64,000 nucleotides of DNA from contig NC_091872.1 in NCBI RefSeq assembly GCF_019399895.1, positions 876,395-940,394 of the forward strand, written 5' to 3'. This DNA comes from Cardiocondyla obscurior (Eukaryota; Arthropoda; Insecta; Hymenoptera; Formicidae). The notes under the pieces were generated by a model, which saw only the letters and a program-made list of their open reading frames with translations, was not told where the DNA came from and made no database searches. Position 1 is the stretch's first letter. Each line of letters begins with the position of its first letter. This document shows positions 32,980 to 43,619 of the stretch, piece by piece. Made by a program: the position numbers and the translations under genes.

Positions 32980-35071
32980 TGTTGGGATTTGACGAAATTT
33001 CTAATTTTCGCGCCTCGCCCTAAACGTCACCCTGCTCTTGTATTGGCCGCGAGTGAGACGAGGACGCGGGATTGGCCGCATTCAATATATTCCCTCAGGA
33101 TTGGCGATTTAGATATCGTTACAACACTGTCTTATGTTTTATCGCATGCCTGTTTTTTTTACTAACAAAGTTTTTCCTTGTCTGTTTTTCGAGACGTTTC
33201 GTTAACAAAGATCGACCGCGTGCAAAATCTTACGAAAAGATATTGTGAGGATTATATTCGCGTGCCATTTCGTACATTGAGAAGGTGTAAGGGTGGCGGG
33301 TTCTTTGCCGAGCCATTTGCAAAGGACGGACTTAAAAATTTTGTCCTTATTACTTACCAAATTGCCAAACTGTGAATGGTTATGATTGCATGAGGTTAAT
33401 TGCTATGCTAGAATTCCATGTATGAAGGTAAAACAATGTTAATTTAACTCTTGATTTGAATGCCTTCTTACTAACTGCTGTTCTCATAAGAATTATTATA
33501 CAAGGTAGAAAAGATTCCTTTTATTGTAGCATTCTGCCAATTTTTATGAATATTGTCGGTGTGCTTATTTTTGGGTGCATTCTATGGTTTCTTATTAAGT
33601 GTTATCTCTTTATTAATCTTAGATATAATTTGATTTCTCATTATTCGTTACACAATTTAATTAACTTTCTTTCAGATTTGTTCTTAAGCTAATTATTTTA
33701 TGGATAGAATCCAGAAGTTCAGAGATTTAATTTGTGTGAAATATCATATTAAGACGCGATGTATCGTATTTAGTGTCCGTGCCGAATGGCACAACAATGA
33801 TAAGGATGCTCCGAGAGACATGGGGCCTGATTCCTCTCGGGGAGTCAGTCGCTCATGGGTAGCGTCTCCGACCCGGTCACATCTGTATTCCGAAATAAAT
33901 ATATCTCTTTGTTATTACTTACAAGTCCTTTGAGTTATTATTTGTACCATCCGTTAATGGTAGAACATTACAATTTGTAACACCCCCCTTTCTCCCCTCC
34001 GTGTGGCCGGACACGGTCAAGCAACTCGCCGCGGTAATCGGTGAGTCGTCGCGCGTATCTAGGACCGGCCGGGGTGTCCGCGGGAAGGAACGAAAGCAAT
34101 CGGAGTCTCATGTATGTTTCTTTGACTATTTACATTTCTTTTCGGCTCTCTATTTACAAGTTTTCTATACAGGTGTGTTAGGCCGCGGCGCTTGTCGCAC
34201 GGGCGACGTAAACAGAGTTTCGTCGGTCGCGTGAGTCTAATCGCGGTGTTCTAACGAGGGGCCCCTACTGTGAACCGCGGGTGACAATTGCCGAGAACGC
34301 TCGGCAGAGACGAAGGACCCTTCACCTCCGGATTGCGCCGCGCTCGTCAGGAACCGCCTAAGCGGTTTGAGCTGATGCCAGGGCGTCTGCCGCGGGATAA
34401 GCCGAGAACGCTCGGCGGAGGCGAAGCACGCTTCACCCCGCTTTATCCGTCGTGACCGGCGACCTGGTAACTCAAAGGAAAGGAGGCGGTGTCGCGGCCA
34501 AGAACCCTTGGCGGAGGCCGAGAACGCTCGACCCCCGTTCTTAGCGACTCCTAAGGTTTGCTGGTTGTCTAGGAGGCTACTGAGCAGAGATCCGGCACGA
34601 AGCTCAGTAGATCGGAAGACTGCTCTCGATCGCTCGGTATCCGGCCTTTTTATTCGGTCTTTTGCGTGGCCCGGGATGCTCGGGTTCTCGGGGGTTGGCG
34701 TCGCAGCGCTCGTTGCGGTCGTTAATAGTATTACTTTTCGCGCGACGCGGGACGGCGGTACGCTCGTTTGTAACGGCTCGCTGCGCGTTAATATTCGCGG
34801 TGTTTAAAAGGGTCGGGGCGCACCGCGCCCCTATTCCCGCCGGACGATGTTTGGTCCGACGGGCCGGCCAACGTTTGCCGGGACGAGGTAGGTGCCTACC
34901 TCGTTACAAATTTAGCATTATATATTTATTTAGTTTCATTATAATAATGTGATACTCTTGAATCAGAACTGAGTTTATTTCAATTTTTTAATATAAAAAA
35001 TAAACTTTTTTATTTCATTTAAATCTGTGTTTATTTCCACAATCTTAACTGCCACATGCTCAGCTAAAACA
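32980..35071 (+). repeat. 5' LTR of the BEL/Pao element, split by a solo LTR
   Basis: TG start at 32980; a CA end is proposed at 35071, followed by TTTATGATCCTTCGTGCCGG, which may contain the primer site. The right boundary is uncertain without a 3' LTR for comparison. Net length without the inserted LTR is about 1.15 kb. 35072-35428 is leader with no gene. Confidence 0.5.
33976..34908. mobile_element. 933-bp solo LTR in the BEL 5' LTR
   Basis: TGTAACACC...GTTACA ends flanked by AATT (33972-33975 and 34909-34912). GC-rich against an AT-rich host. It contains three repeats at about 110-bp spacing between 34285 and 34535, each around the small palindrome CCGAGAACGCTCGG. Frames in it are not called. 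Confidence 0.75.
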
Positions 35072-35428
35072 TTTATGATCCTTCGTGCCGGATCTGGGTT
35101 CTGTTCATTTAATGATTGAATAGGTTACCTTATAATTATGTATATATATATATTATTTATTTTATTTAAACTTATGTGTACCCCCCTGTTTTTTGGTTGA
35201 AGCTTCAACCAATACTTTATTCATGTATCTGCTACATATTGCGCATTTGGTAAAAATTCAATTATTTATATTTAATGTCTAACTCAAACATTTTTTTACA
35301 GCTTTATTCTTTATTCTTCCCTTTTCTAATTTAAGATATTTGACTTCACAGGTATCACAAATTGTAATTAAGTGATAAGCCTTCACTCTTTACATTACTG
35401 ATATAGCTCTGCAAACAGGGTATACAAC

Positions 35429-36721
35429 ATGTCAAATATTGAATTAAGGACCAGTTTACAACGAAGCCGATTTAGTTTAATAGAAGATGCAGCAGATTTT
35501 GACGACATAGAAAACATTTCAAGTCGTCCACTCATCAATACACGTCTGACCATGCTTGACCAAAATTGGGCAAAATTTCAGAAAGAACATGGCAGTTTAT
35601 GTCACTCTCATGGAGAATTGCTGATTGGACATCCCTATTTAAAAGAAAAAATATATGAGAGATGCCAGGCATTTTATGTCTACTCAAGAGCAAAAATTCT
35701 TACACTACTGAAAGACTCAGATACTTTAGCAATGCCATCTAACTCAGAACCATCTGAAAAGGAGATATCCTCATCATTATTACCACGCAGCGCTCTACCA
35801 AAAATTAAATTACCTCATTTTTCAGGTGAATACAAGTCCTGGAGAGCATTTCATGATTTATTTAAATCAATGATTTTTTCAAATACCGATCTTAGCAGTG
35901 TGGAAAAAATGCATTATTTAAAAACGTGTCTTTCTGGAGAGACAAATCGGTTAATTACCAACTTACCAACGTCGGGAGAAAACTTCTTGGTAGCGTGGAC
36001 ATTATTGACCTCTCGATATGAAAATACACGTTTCCTAATAACTACACAACTAGAACGAGATTTTAATTTGAAACCTTTAAAAACGAAAAGTGCAAAAGGA
36101 TTAAGGTTCCTACAAACAACAATTATGGAAGCCTTAGGAGCTTTGAATGCCTTAGGTTGCTCAGTTAATCAATGGGGTCCTTTGTTGTTGCACATGTTAA
36201 CTCGACTTTTAGATCCCGATACTCATAAAGCGTGGGAAGTTCATCTAGGATCTTCCAAAACCTATCCCACGATGGCGCAATTCGAAGAATTTTTGAGTGG
36301 TAGAACAAGGGCGCTGGAGCATTTTCAATCACCTTTAGACCAAGGATCGGATAAAGATCAACAACGCTCAACAGCTAACTCGTCTCGACGTCCTAATGCA
36401 AAAAATGCAGCTCATGCTTTAACTACGAACTCTGAAACTTCATCATTGAAATGTATTTTGTATAGTGAATCACATTTCTTTCTAAAATATGAACGTTATC
36501 GCTATCTCAATGTTAAACAACGTAGAGAATTAATCATCAAACATTGTAAGTGTTTTAACTGCCTTGGAGATCATACTGCAAACAATTGTCGTATAACAAA
36601 ACGTTGTCTAGTGTGCGGACGGAAGCATTATACTTCTCTTCATGAAAATGAGAAAGGAGTTTCACAGAAAGAGACGAATCAATCTCAAAATCCTGTGCAG
36701 ACTAATTCCACCTCAGATTGA
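35429..36721 (+). CDS. gag: Gag of the BEL/Pao element
   Basis: 430 residues, open from ATG. The middle region 'LPKIKLPHFSGEYKSWRAFHDLFKSMI' near residues 130-160 is the hallmark of the Pao-type Gag family (DUF1759). The C terminus has zinc knuckles, CKCFNCLGDHTANNC and CLVCGRKHYTSLH, near residues 372-400. In intact BEL elements gag is fused to pol; here a TGA at 36719-36721 ends it and the following frame is shifted. It would package element RNA. Confidence 0.85.
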   Translation: MSNIELRTSLQRSRFSLIEDAADFDDIENISSRPLINTRLTMLDQNWAKFQKEHGSLCHSHGELLIGHPYLKEKIYERCQAFYVYSRAKILTLLKDSDTLAMPSNSEPSEKEISSSLLPRSALPKIKLPHFSGEYKSWRAFHDLFKSMIFSNTDLSSVEKMHYLKTCLSGETNRLITNLPTSGENFLVAWTLLTSRYENTRFLITTQLERDFNLKPLKTKSAKGLRFLQTTIMEALGALNALGCSVNQWGPLLLHMLTRLLDPDTHKAWEVHLGSSKTYPTMAQFEEFLSGRTRALEHFQSPLDQGSDKDQQRSTANSSRRPNAKNAAHALTTNSETSSLKCILYSESHFFLKYERYRYLNVKQRRELIIKHCKCFNCLGDHTANNCRITKRCLVCGRKHYTSLHENEKGVSQKETNQSQNPVQTNSTSD

Positions 36722-36846
36722 CATAAAACGCTGCCGGATGAAGTTTGTCAACGAAAACCTTCTAATACACTTATCAATCATCCGGGTAAAGAGCACATTT
36801 CAAGAACATTTATTCTTTTAGCCACAAGTAGAGTATTGTTGAAAAA

Positions 36847-37271
36847 ATGAATGGAGATTTTCTAGTAGTAAGATTGCTATTGGATCAAGGATCGGAGTTA
36901 TCCTTTATAGAAGAAAACAGAGTTAAAAATGCACAACTAAGAAGAACGGCAGCCTCAATACCTCTTCTCAGTATTGGAGGTGTTTATTCGAGACGCACAA
37001 AAGGAGTTGTTAAAATATATCTCCAATCGATTCATGGTCCAGCTTCGTCGTGTAATATTATAACGTACATTCTACCTAAACTAACGACTAGATTATCGCA
37101 ATGTCACGCAAACGAAAATATGTGGTCGCATATATTACAACTTCCATTAGCAGATCCTGATTTTACGAGTTCCGGAATAATAAATATTATCGTTGGAGCA
37201 GATAACTTTGGATCGATAATCAAAGAAGAACTTATACAAGGTGACGTTTCAGAACCTATTACGCAAAGAAC
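36847..37271 (+). pseudogene. pol: BEL/Pao protease fragment
   Basis: Open frame with the aspartic protease active site 'LLDQGSELSFI' close to its start, followed by 'GGVYSRRTKGVV' and 'GADNFGSIIKEELI'. It is interrupted by the Tc1-like element, whose TA duplication is at 37272-37273. The residues encoded beyond 37273 belong to that insert. The pol frame resumes at 38892 with 'FGWILPGPVSVNADNN'. Confidence 0.82.
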
Positions 37272-37273
37272 TA

Positions 37274-38889
37274 CAGTGGCTCCAAAACGTATTGACACAC
37301 CCGGTTTTTTTGGAATATCTTTTAATACAAGCATAATTTATTAATTGAAATTATATTTAATAATTCCTATTACTATACAACACAGATATATTCATTGAAA
37401 ATTCTGAGACAGTTTGTTATTTGGAAACAAAGTAAAAAAGTTGAAAATTTTGCAGTCAAATAAGTATAGGCACACGTACGATTTTACTATAGGGATTAGC
37501 AATGCTGCCTCAAACTCAGTTCCAAGGGCATAAATATAAACACAACTTGTTCTAGTACGTCGTATGTATTCGTTAACTCAATCAGTTTGTGGTTGTATCT
37601 CGAACAAAAACCATGGCTAAAAAGAAAAGTGAACTATCATTGAGTGTTCGAAATCTCATTATTTTTGAGCATAAACGTGGTGAAAGTTATCAGAAATTTG
37701 GCAAGACTTTAAATTTAAGTTTCTCAACAGTTAGAAATGTTATTTTAAAATATAAAAGAACTGGAAATGTGGAAAATGAGCCACGATCAGGTCGTCCGAA
37801 AATACTGACTGTCAGAGAAAAGAGACAAGTAATTAAAAAAGCTGTAAAAAATCTTTTTGTAAGTGCCAAAAGTTTATGCAATGACATTGCAACATGTTCG
37901 GGCAAAGTAGTGAGTGCTCAAACAATTAGAAACGTTCTACACTCTGCAAATATTTATGGAAGAACAGCAAGGAAAAAACCATTTATTAATGAGAAAAATG
38001 ACAAAAACGTCTCGGTTTTGCAAAAACGTATCTAAATAAATCTATAGAATTTTAGAAAACTGTAATTTTTTCTGATGAAAGCAAGTTTAACCTTTTTGGA
38101 TCTGATGGGAAAAAATATGTATGGAGGAAACCCAATACAGAGTTGAACTCAAAAAATATTATTCCAACGGTGAAACACGGTGGCGGAAGCGTAATGGTTT
38201 GGAGTTGTATGTCGTATTATGGAGTCGGAAATTTAGCATTTATTGACAACATAATGAATGCTGACATTTATATTAACGTGTTGCGAGACAATTTATTAGA
38301 GAGTGCAAGAAAAATGGGCATCAGTGAAACATTTTATTTTCAACAGGACAATGATCCTAAACATACGGCACGAAAAACAAGAGAATGGTTGCTTTATAAT
38401 GTACCGAAACAACTTTGTACTCCACCGCAATCACCCGATCTTAACCCTATAGAAAATCTGTGGCGTATATTAGATTTAGAAGTTCGAAAAATTAAAATTA
38501 GTAATAAAAATTATTTCAAGGAGACAATTTTAGAAAAATGGATTAAAATTTCTGGTGACATTACGAAAAAACTTATAGAATCGATGCCAAAAAGATTACA
38601 GGCTGTAATTGATGCTAAAGGCATGCATACTAAATATTAGGTACGTTTTATGTTGTTACTGTTATGCATTTATTAATCAAATTACACATGTGCCTATACT
38701 TTTTTGATTGCAAAATTTTCAATTTTTTTACTTTGTTTCCAGATAAAAAATTGTTTCAGAATTTTCAATGAATATATCTGTGTTTCATAGTAATAGAAAT
38801 TAATAAATATAATTCATATTAATAAATTATATCTATATTAAAAGATATTTCCAAAAAACTGGGTGTGCCAATACTTTTTGGAGCCACTG
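37274..38889 (+). mobile_element. Tc1-like element with ~210-bp inverted repeats
   Basis: Ends CAGTGGCTCCAAAA...TTTTGGAGCCACTG are flanked by TA (37272-37273, 38890-38891). The inverted repeats extend about 210 bp (to about 37485 and from about 38680) with scattered mismatches. Removing the element and one TA restores a continuous BEL pol frame across the site, which proves the boundaries. Confidence 0.9.
37613..38640 (+). pseudogene. Tc1-like DD34E transposase, one frame break
   Basis: The start MAKKKSELSLSVRNLI at 37613 gives a first frame to 38035 with paired helix-turn-helix DNA-binding regions and the GRP box (SGRPKILT). After a frame change near 38030-38060 the catalytic domain follows: FSDESKFNLFGSDG (first Asp), FQQDNDPKHT (second Asp) and SPDLNPIENLW (Glu) with 34 residues between the last two, ending at 38640. 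Apart from this break, the protein is complete at about 340 codons. Confidence 0.85.
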
Positions 38890-38937
38890 TATTTTTGGAT
38901 GGATCCTCCCAGGGCCGGTTTCAGTGAACGCGGATAA

Positions 38938-39359
38938 TGTTGTAACCTGAGCTGCACTTCAAAGAATGCGCTCTGGTTGCAAACCACCCCGGAAATACCT
39001 TGCGTATTTCGACATCGGGCAAGGACCTCGGGATTATCGTCCGATGTCGAAACAAGGAAATGAACATTTAACAATTATTAAAAGGCCGCGCGGTTGACAA
39101 ACCTCTCCGGTCAACCACCGCGGCCGAAACTCGCTGAGGTTGCAACTTGGCCGAGTATATGAGCGACGGCTCGGAAGCCGTCGCGGGCACTCCTATCAGG
39201 AGAAACGTGACGCGTAACAAGTGTATCAACGAAAGAAATAAAACAAGTACAGCACGTTTTTAAAAGACAAGTATTTATTCGCCTACACCCGGCTCCTCTC
39301 AACTGGTGGCACACGTTCCGGCGAACGGACCCACACCCGCACCGTACCACGGTGTAACA
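38938..39359 (+). repeat. 5' LTR of errantivirus copy 2
   Basis: TGTTGTAACC...GGTGTAACA, 422 bp. By eye it differs from the 3' LTR at one position only (A at 39099, G at 43312). It contains TTTATTC near the 3' part and AATAAA near 39237. Confidence 0.95.
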
Positions 39360-39363
39360 AATC

Positions 39364-39381
39364 TGGTGGCAACGGTGGGAT
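39364..39381 (+). other. Primer-binding site of errantivirus copy 2
   Basis: TGGTGGCAACGGTGGGAT starts four bases after the LTR end and is identical to the site in copy 1 at 7901-7918. 39382-39670 is leader with no supported gene. Confidence 0.8.
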
Positions 39382-39670
39382 CCGCCCTCCGGAACTCAGG
39401 CTCGCCCTCAGCCACTCTCTGGGACGACCGGAAAGTGTGGAACGTCTGCAACAAAAGGCAACTGGTAAATACATTCGCCGCTAACATTCGAGGCCATCTT
39501 CAAGCAACCCAACCAACGCGGCAGAGTGACACCCAAGCGAGGACACCAGGAAAGCAAGCTACAGCCTACCCTGCGAAAGAAACCATGCGAATCTCTGCGA
39601 TAGTGTAAGTCATACGACAAACTATATGTAATTTATATTCAGCGTAAATTGTTTGCGATATTATCCGTCT

Positions 39671-42169
39671 ATGTCCGACGAAGACACTTATACGCGTCAA
39701 ATCTTGTCCCGGCTCGCGTGGCTTCATAATCCTGAAATGTCTGAACCAATGCGTCCGGTATTCACACGCCCCCCGCAATCCGAGGAAACAATCCGGGAAA
39801 TTTGTCGTGATAGGATGCGGCGCGCTTACGGTAACGGCGGTGCAAGCGACGAGGAACAAACTGAATTTTCTAACGGAGTCTCGTTACCCGTTAGACCAAG
39901 GGACGAGGCGGCAAGTTCCTTTCGAGACGATAATTTCCTCCTGCGCAGTCACCTGTCCCCTCTTAATTCATTCGAGAGCGACCTCTTCGCGAGTCAGAGA
40001 GACCATTTAATTTATACTCTGACGAACGGTAGAGATAATACCGATGCGAATGTAACTATTAATAGAACGCCCGACGCGTCTAATCCCGTACCAACCGCAA
40101 CGGTAACCGAGCCACCGACCTTCCGTGACAGCTCCATGGGCGAACCCGGACCGTCGAACCGGGCACAGTCCTCGCCGATTACAAGAACTCGGGTCTCGGC
40201 AACAAGGGATGAGGCTATCGAGACTCTACTAGACGCTATGCAACTAATGGTAACGCGTCTAGATCGAATCGAAAACGAGGGACTCGCGGAAAGATACGGT
40301 ATCCGTAGACCCCGCGACGTATCGGTCCAAAGAGCGAGAAATCGACGGGAAGATGTCCGTTTCTCACTAAATCACCCGCGACATTTCCTAACATTACAAC
40401 ACGCCATAAACTACATTCCTTCGTTCGACGGTAACGAGAACAATGTCAAGAAGTTTGTGAAAGCCTGCGAATTCGTAGCAAAAAAGATCGACCCCGAAGA
40501 AGAAGACGAACTGTTAGCCGCAATATTATATACTAAATTAACGGGACGCGCTCTATCGAGATTTGAGTCTAAGAAAATCACCGATTTCGAGCAATTCATT
40601 AGGGAAATAGAAGCGAATTACGTACACCGACGCTCTACCTCGTATCTCCAGCTGGATTTCAACCAGCTGCAGCAGCGACCGGGTGAGAGTGCCCAAGCAT
40701 TCGGCACGCGCGCGGATCAACTCGCGGCCGAACTTTACGACGCGCTCAGCGAAGACGGCCATTATTCAGCCGATAAAAAACAGGGCATATGGGAATCTGT
40801 GCAGAAACAAGTCCTGCAGAATTACCAAAACGGCCTATTGCCGCACATCTCTATTATTGTGCGTTCCCGCAACTATACCTCCCTACAAGAAGCCATAGAT
40901 GGGGCCTCGGCCGAAGAGAGACAAAGCGGTATAATTCCCCGCGGATTTTTGGAAAAGAAGATCCCGTACACTTCGGGGCGCCCACCTGTGCCTCCTTGCA
41001 AAAAATGCGGGAAACAAGGGCACCACGGCTTCGAATGTCGATCGAGCCGTTTCGCGCAACGTTTCAGCCTGCCCCGCGCGGATCACTCCCCGCGAAGTTA
41101 TACGCCCACTAAGCGCTGTTCGTACTGCGACAAGCCGGGCCATATTCGCGAAGAATGTAGAAAATTAAAACGGAACACCGAATCGCGTCCTGCAAACCGA
41201 CACCACAGCCGGTCGGATTCTCGACAATCACGATCGGCTCCGGTATCATTCACTACCGCGGAGAATTACACGCGTCAAGACACGACGAGCCATGTTTCAC
41301 ACGAGAACGAAACACGCGTCCCAGACATTCGACCGACTAGCGCGTATCAGATTTCCCATCTGACCGGAGGAGACGCGAATCGACACCTCGATTTAGTCAC
41401 TCTTAACGTGCAAGAGTCGCAGGACGGAAAATATACCTTCCTACTTGACACCGGGGCCGCCGTCACTCTCATCAAAGTCGGTAAACTCAGAGGAGATACT
41501 CCAATATATATGGAGTCGACGGCATTAACGGGTGTGACCGGTCACCAACTCCGCACCATAGGAATCGCGAAATTGACAATCCGGTTACGAGAGCGCTACA
41601 TAAACCATAACGTGCACGTCGTACCCGATGCATTCCCCATAAATTACGAAGGGATCTTAGGAATGGACTTCTTGAAGGCACACCCCACGATATACGACGT
41701 AGAGAAAAAGCAATTAATAATTCACAAGGTGCCGATCAAGTTACAGCCGTTCTCGCGAATCACGTTACCACCGCGAAGCGAAACTTTTGTACAAGCCGTT
41801 ACGAGCCACAATCAAATAGGCATAGTCTACGCGAAAGAACCAAAACCCGGAGTTTTTATCGGCAGCTGCCTGGTAAAACCGGAAGACAATATCTGTAAAA
41901 TTAGCGTCTTAAATATTACGGAAAAGCCGATAGAATTAGACACTCCGCTCGTGCAGATAGAAGCCGTGCCGTCCGAATGCTTAGTCAGCACGCTCGCGAT
42001 ACCCGACGCGTCGCGAATGAAAAACGTGCTTGGGCGACAGGAAAGCGTACGCAAACAGCTGCGAGTAGCACACCTAAATAAGGAAGAAAAAATGAAGATA
42101 ACCGAGATATGCCAAAACTTTTGTGACATTTTCTACCTCGAGGGGGAGCCCATTTCCCTTTCAAAATAA
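39671..42169 (+). CDS. gag-pro: Gag-protease polyprotein of errantivirus copy 2
   Basis: About 832 codons from the ATG at 39671; an upstream TTG at 39653 is in frame but unlikely as start. Capsid region, two CCHC knuckles (C-x2-C-x4-H-x4-C) near residues 443 and 483, a protease motif LLDTGAAVT near residue 591, then the start of the pol linker. It ends at a TAA just past the deletion junction. It aligns along its whole length with the gag-protease at 5088-7481. No internal stop, so particles and protease could still be made. Confidence 0.9.
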   Translation: MSDEDTYTRQILSRLAWLHNPEMSEPMRPVFTRPPQSEETIREICRDRMRRAYGNGGASDEEQTEFSNGVSLPVRPRDEAASSFRDDNFLLRSHLSPLNSFESDLFASQRDHLIYTLTNGRDNTDANVTINRTPDASNPVPTATVTEPPTFRDSSMGEPGPSNRAQSSPITRTRVSATRDEAIETLLDAMQLMVTRLDRIENEGLAERYGIRRPRDVSVQRARNRREDVRFSLNHPRHFLTLQHAINYIPSFDGNENNVKKFVKACEFVAKKIDPEEEDELLAAILYTKLTGRALSRFESKKITDFEQFIREIEANYVHRRSTSYLQLDFNQLQQRPGESAQAFGTRADQLAAELYDALSEDGHYSADKKQGIWESVQKQVLQNYQNGLLPHISIIVRSRNYTSLQEAIDGASAEERQSGIIPRGFLEKKIPYTSGRPPVPPCKKCGKQGHHGFECRSSRFAQRFSLPRADHSPRSYTPTKRCSYCDKPGHIREECRKLKRNTESRPANRHHSRSDSRQSRSAPVSFTTAENYTRQDTTSHVSHENETRVPDIRPTSAYQISHLTGGDANRHLDLVTLNVQESQDGKYTFLLDTGAAVTLIKVGKLRGDTPIYMESTALTGVTGHQLRTIGIAKLTIRLRERYINHNVHVVPDAFPINYEGILGMDFLKAHPTIYDVEKKQLIIHKVPIKLQPFSRITLPPRSETFVQAVTSHNQIGIVYAKEPKPGVFIGSCLVKPEDNICKISVLNITEKPIELDTPLVQIEAVPSECLVSTLAIPDASRMKNVLGRQESVRKQLRVAHLNKEEKMKITEICQNFCDIFYLEGEPISLSK

Positions 42170-43092
42170 ACCAAATAAATTGGAATACCATTGAAAAATA
42201 TTGTTCATTTAAAATATATTATCAAAACTATTATACACTCATAGCAGTGTTAAAATTCCCAATAGTAAACTACGTTAAATACAGCCTAAAAAAGGTTACC
42301 ACATTTCCTGTACACGACCACTCGAACTTATTTAAGATAATTAAAACCACCGACGAATATATAGCAATAGATAATGATAATAATAAGTATATAATATTAA
42401 GCGCAGAAGAAATTAAAACCTGCAAAAATAACCGCGATAACTTCGTATGTGAAAATAGCTACCCAACGTATCAAGTATCAGATAACGCACCATGCGAAAT
42501 CACCGCGCTAATTAAGCCAGAAATGCGACCAACGTCATGCGAAACACGATATATATTATCAAACGTAAGCCTGTGGATAACATTAAACGAGCCTCAAGCA
42601 TGGATTTATTCCACAGTAAACACGCAATCAATAGAAATACGCTGTAAAGATAGGCCGGTAAAAAGGGAAAAAATAAGCCACACTGGCATAGTTAAAATAA
42701 ACGGCGTATGCAAATTAATCACGCCAGACGTCACCATACAGACGCATTCCTCGATGGGGGGAAGGGAAATACGCACGCATATTCCCACCTACAATTTCAC
42801 ACACGCATCAACACGCGCGAATAACACCGCAGTGATTACTAACACACTTAGGCAGATTCAGCGTGAACCTGTCATAAGAAATCAACGTGAATTATTACAA
42901 TTAAGCGTAGATTTAGACGAAATGAATAAGGACCTAGAAAATAATTACCATGTTACAAACACAAAAATATTAATATATTATACAACAGGAGCAAGCGCAA
43001 TAATAAGTGTAATTACCATAACTGTATTCGCCGTTGTATTAATTTTAAGAAAAAGCAAAAAACGCGAACTCCCGGCCGAGCTGCAACCATAA
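42163..43092 (+). pseudogene. env: C-terminal env fragment of errantivirus copy 2
   Basis: Matches the C-terminal half of the env at 94-1935, entering near 'NWN.IEKY'. It keeps the cysteine-containing ectodomain, a single transmembrane segment near the C terminus and a short basic tail. The N-terminal half with the cleavage site and fusion peptide is missing, so it cannot be a complete entry protein. The frame is open back through the junction, one frame behind gag-protease, and has no ATG at its start. The polypurine tract AAGAGGGGAGGAA follows at 43138-43150. Confidence 0.85.
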
Positions 43093-43150
43093 AGAAAGGA
43101 GTCGGGAAGAATACAAACCCCCGACCCCTTTCTCCCTAAGAGGGGAGGAA

Positions 43151-43572
43151 TGTTGTAACCTGAGCTGCACTTCAAAGAATGCGCTCTGGTTGCAAACCAC
43201 CCCGGAAATACCTTGCGTATTTCGACATCGGGCAAGGACCTCGGGATTATCGTCCGATGTCGAAACAAGGAAATGAACATTTAACAATTATTAAAAGGCC
43301 GCGCGGTTGACGAACCTCTCCGGTCAACCACCGCGGCCGAAACTCGCTGAGGTTGCAACTTGGCCGAGTATATGAGCGACGGCTCGGAAGCCGTCGCGGG
43401 CACTCCTATCAGGAGAAACGTGACGCGTAACAAGTGTATCAACGAAAGAAATAAAACAAGTACAGCACGTTTTTAAAAGACAAGTATTTATTCGCCTACA
43501 CCCGGCTCCTCTCAACTGGTGGCACACGTTCCGGCGAACGGACCCACACCCGCACCGTACCACGGTGTAACA
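43151..43572 (+). repeat. 3' LTR of errantivirus copy 2
   Basis: 422 bp starting right after the polypurine tract, near-identical to the 5' LTR. It ends GGTGTAACA, followed by the ATAA duplication. Confidence 0.95.
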
Positions 43573-43619
43573 ATAATAACATAGCGGGACAAACATACCA
43601 TTGTAAAGCAAATTTAGAA

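Larger units (their letters stand above)
38938..43572 (+). mobile_element. Young, pol-deleted errantivirus-type LTR element, copy 2
   Basis: Complete from LTR to LTR with target duplication ATAA (38934-38937, 43573-43576). Both LTRs are 422 bp. It contains primer site, leader, gag-protease and the C-terminal part of env. RT, RNase H, integrase and the env N-terminal half are absent: protease-side sequence joins env at about 42160. The BEL frame reads through cleanly when the element and one ATAA are removed. It must have moved using enzymes from a related element; copy 1 at 1-11094 is a relative but of a different LTR family. Confidence 0.92.
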
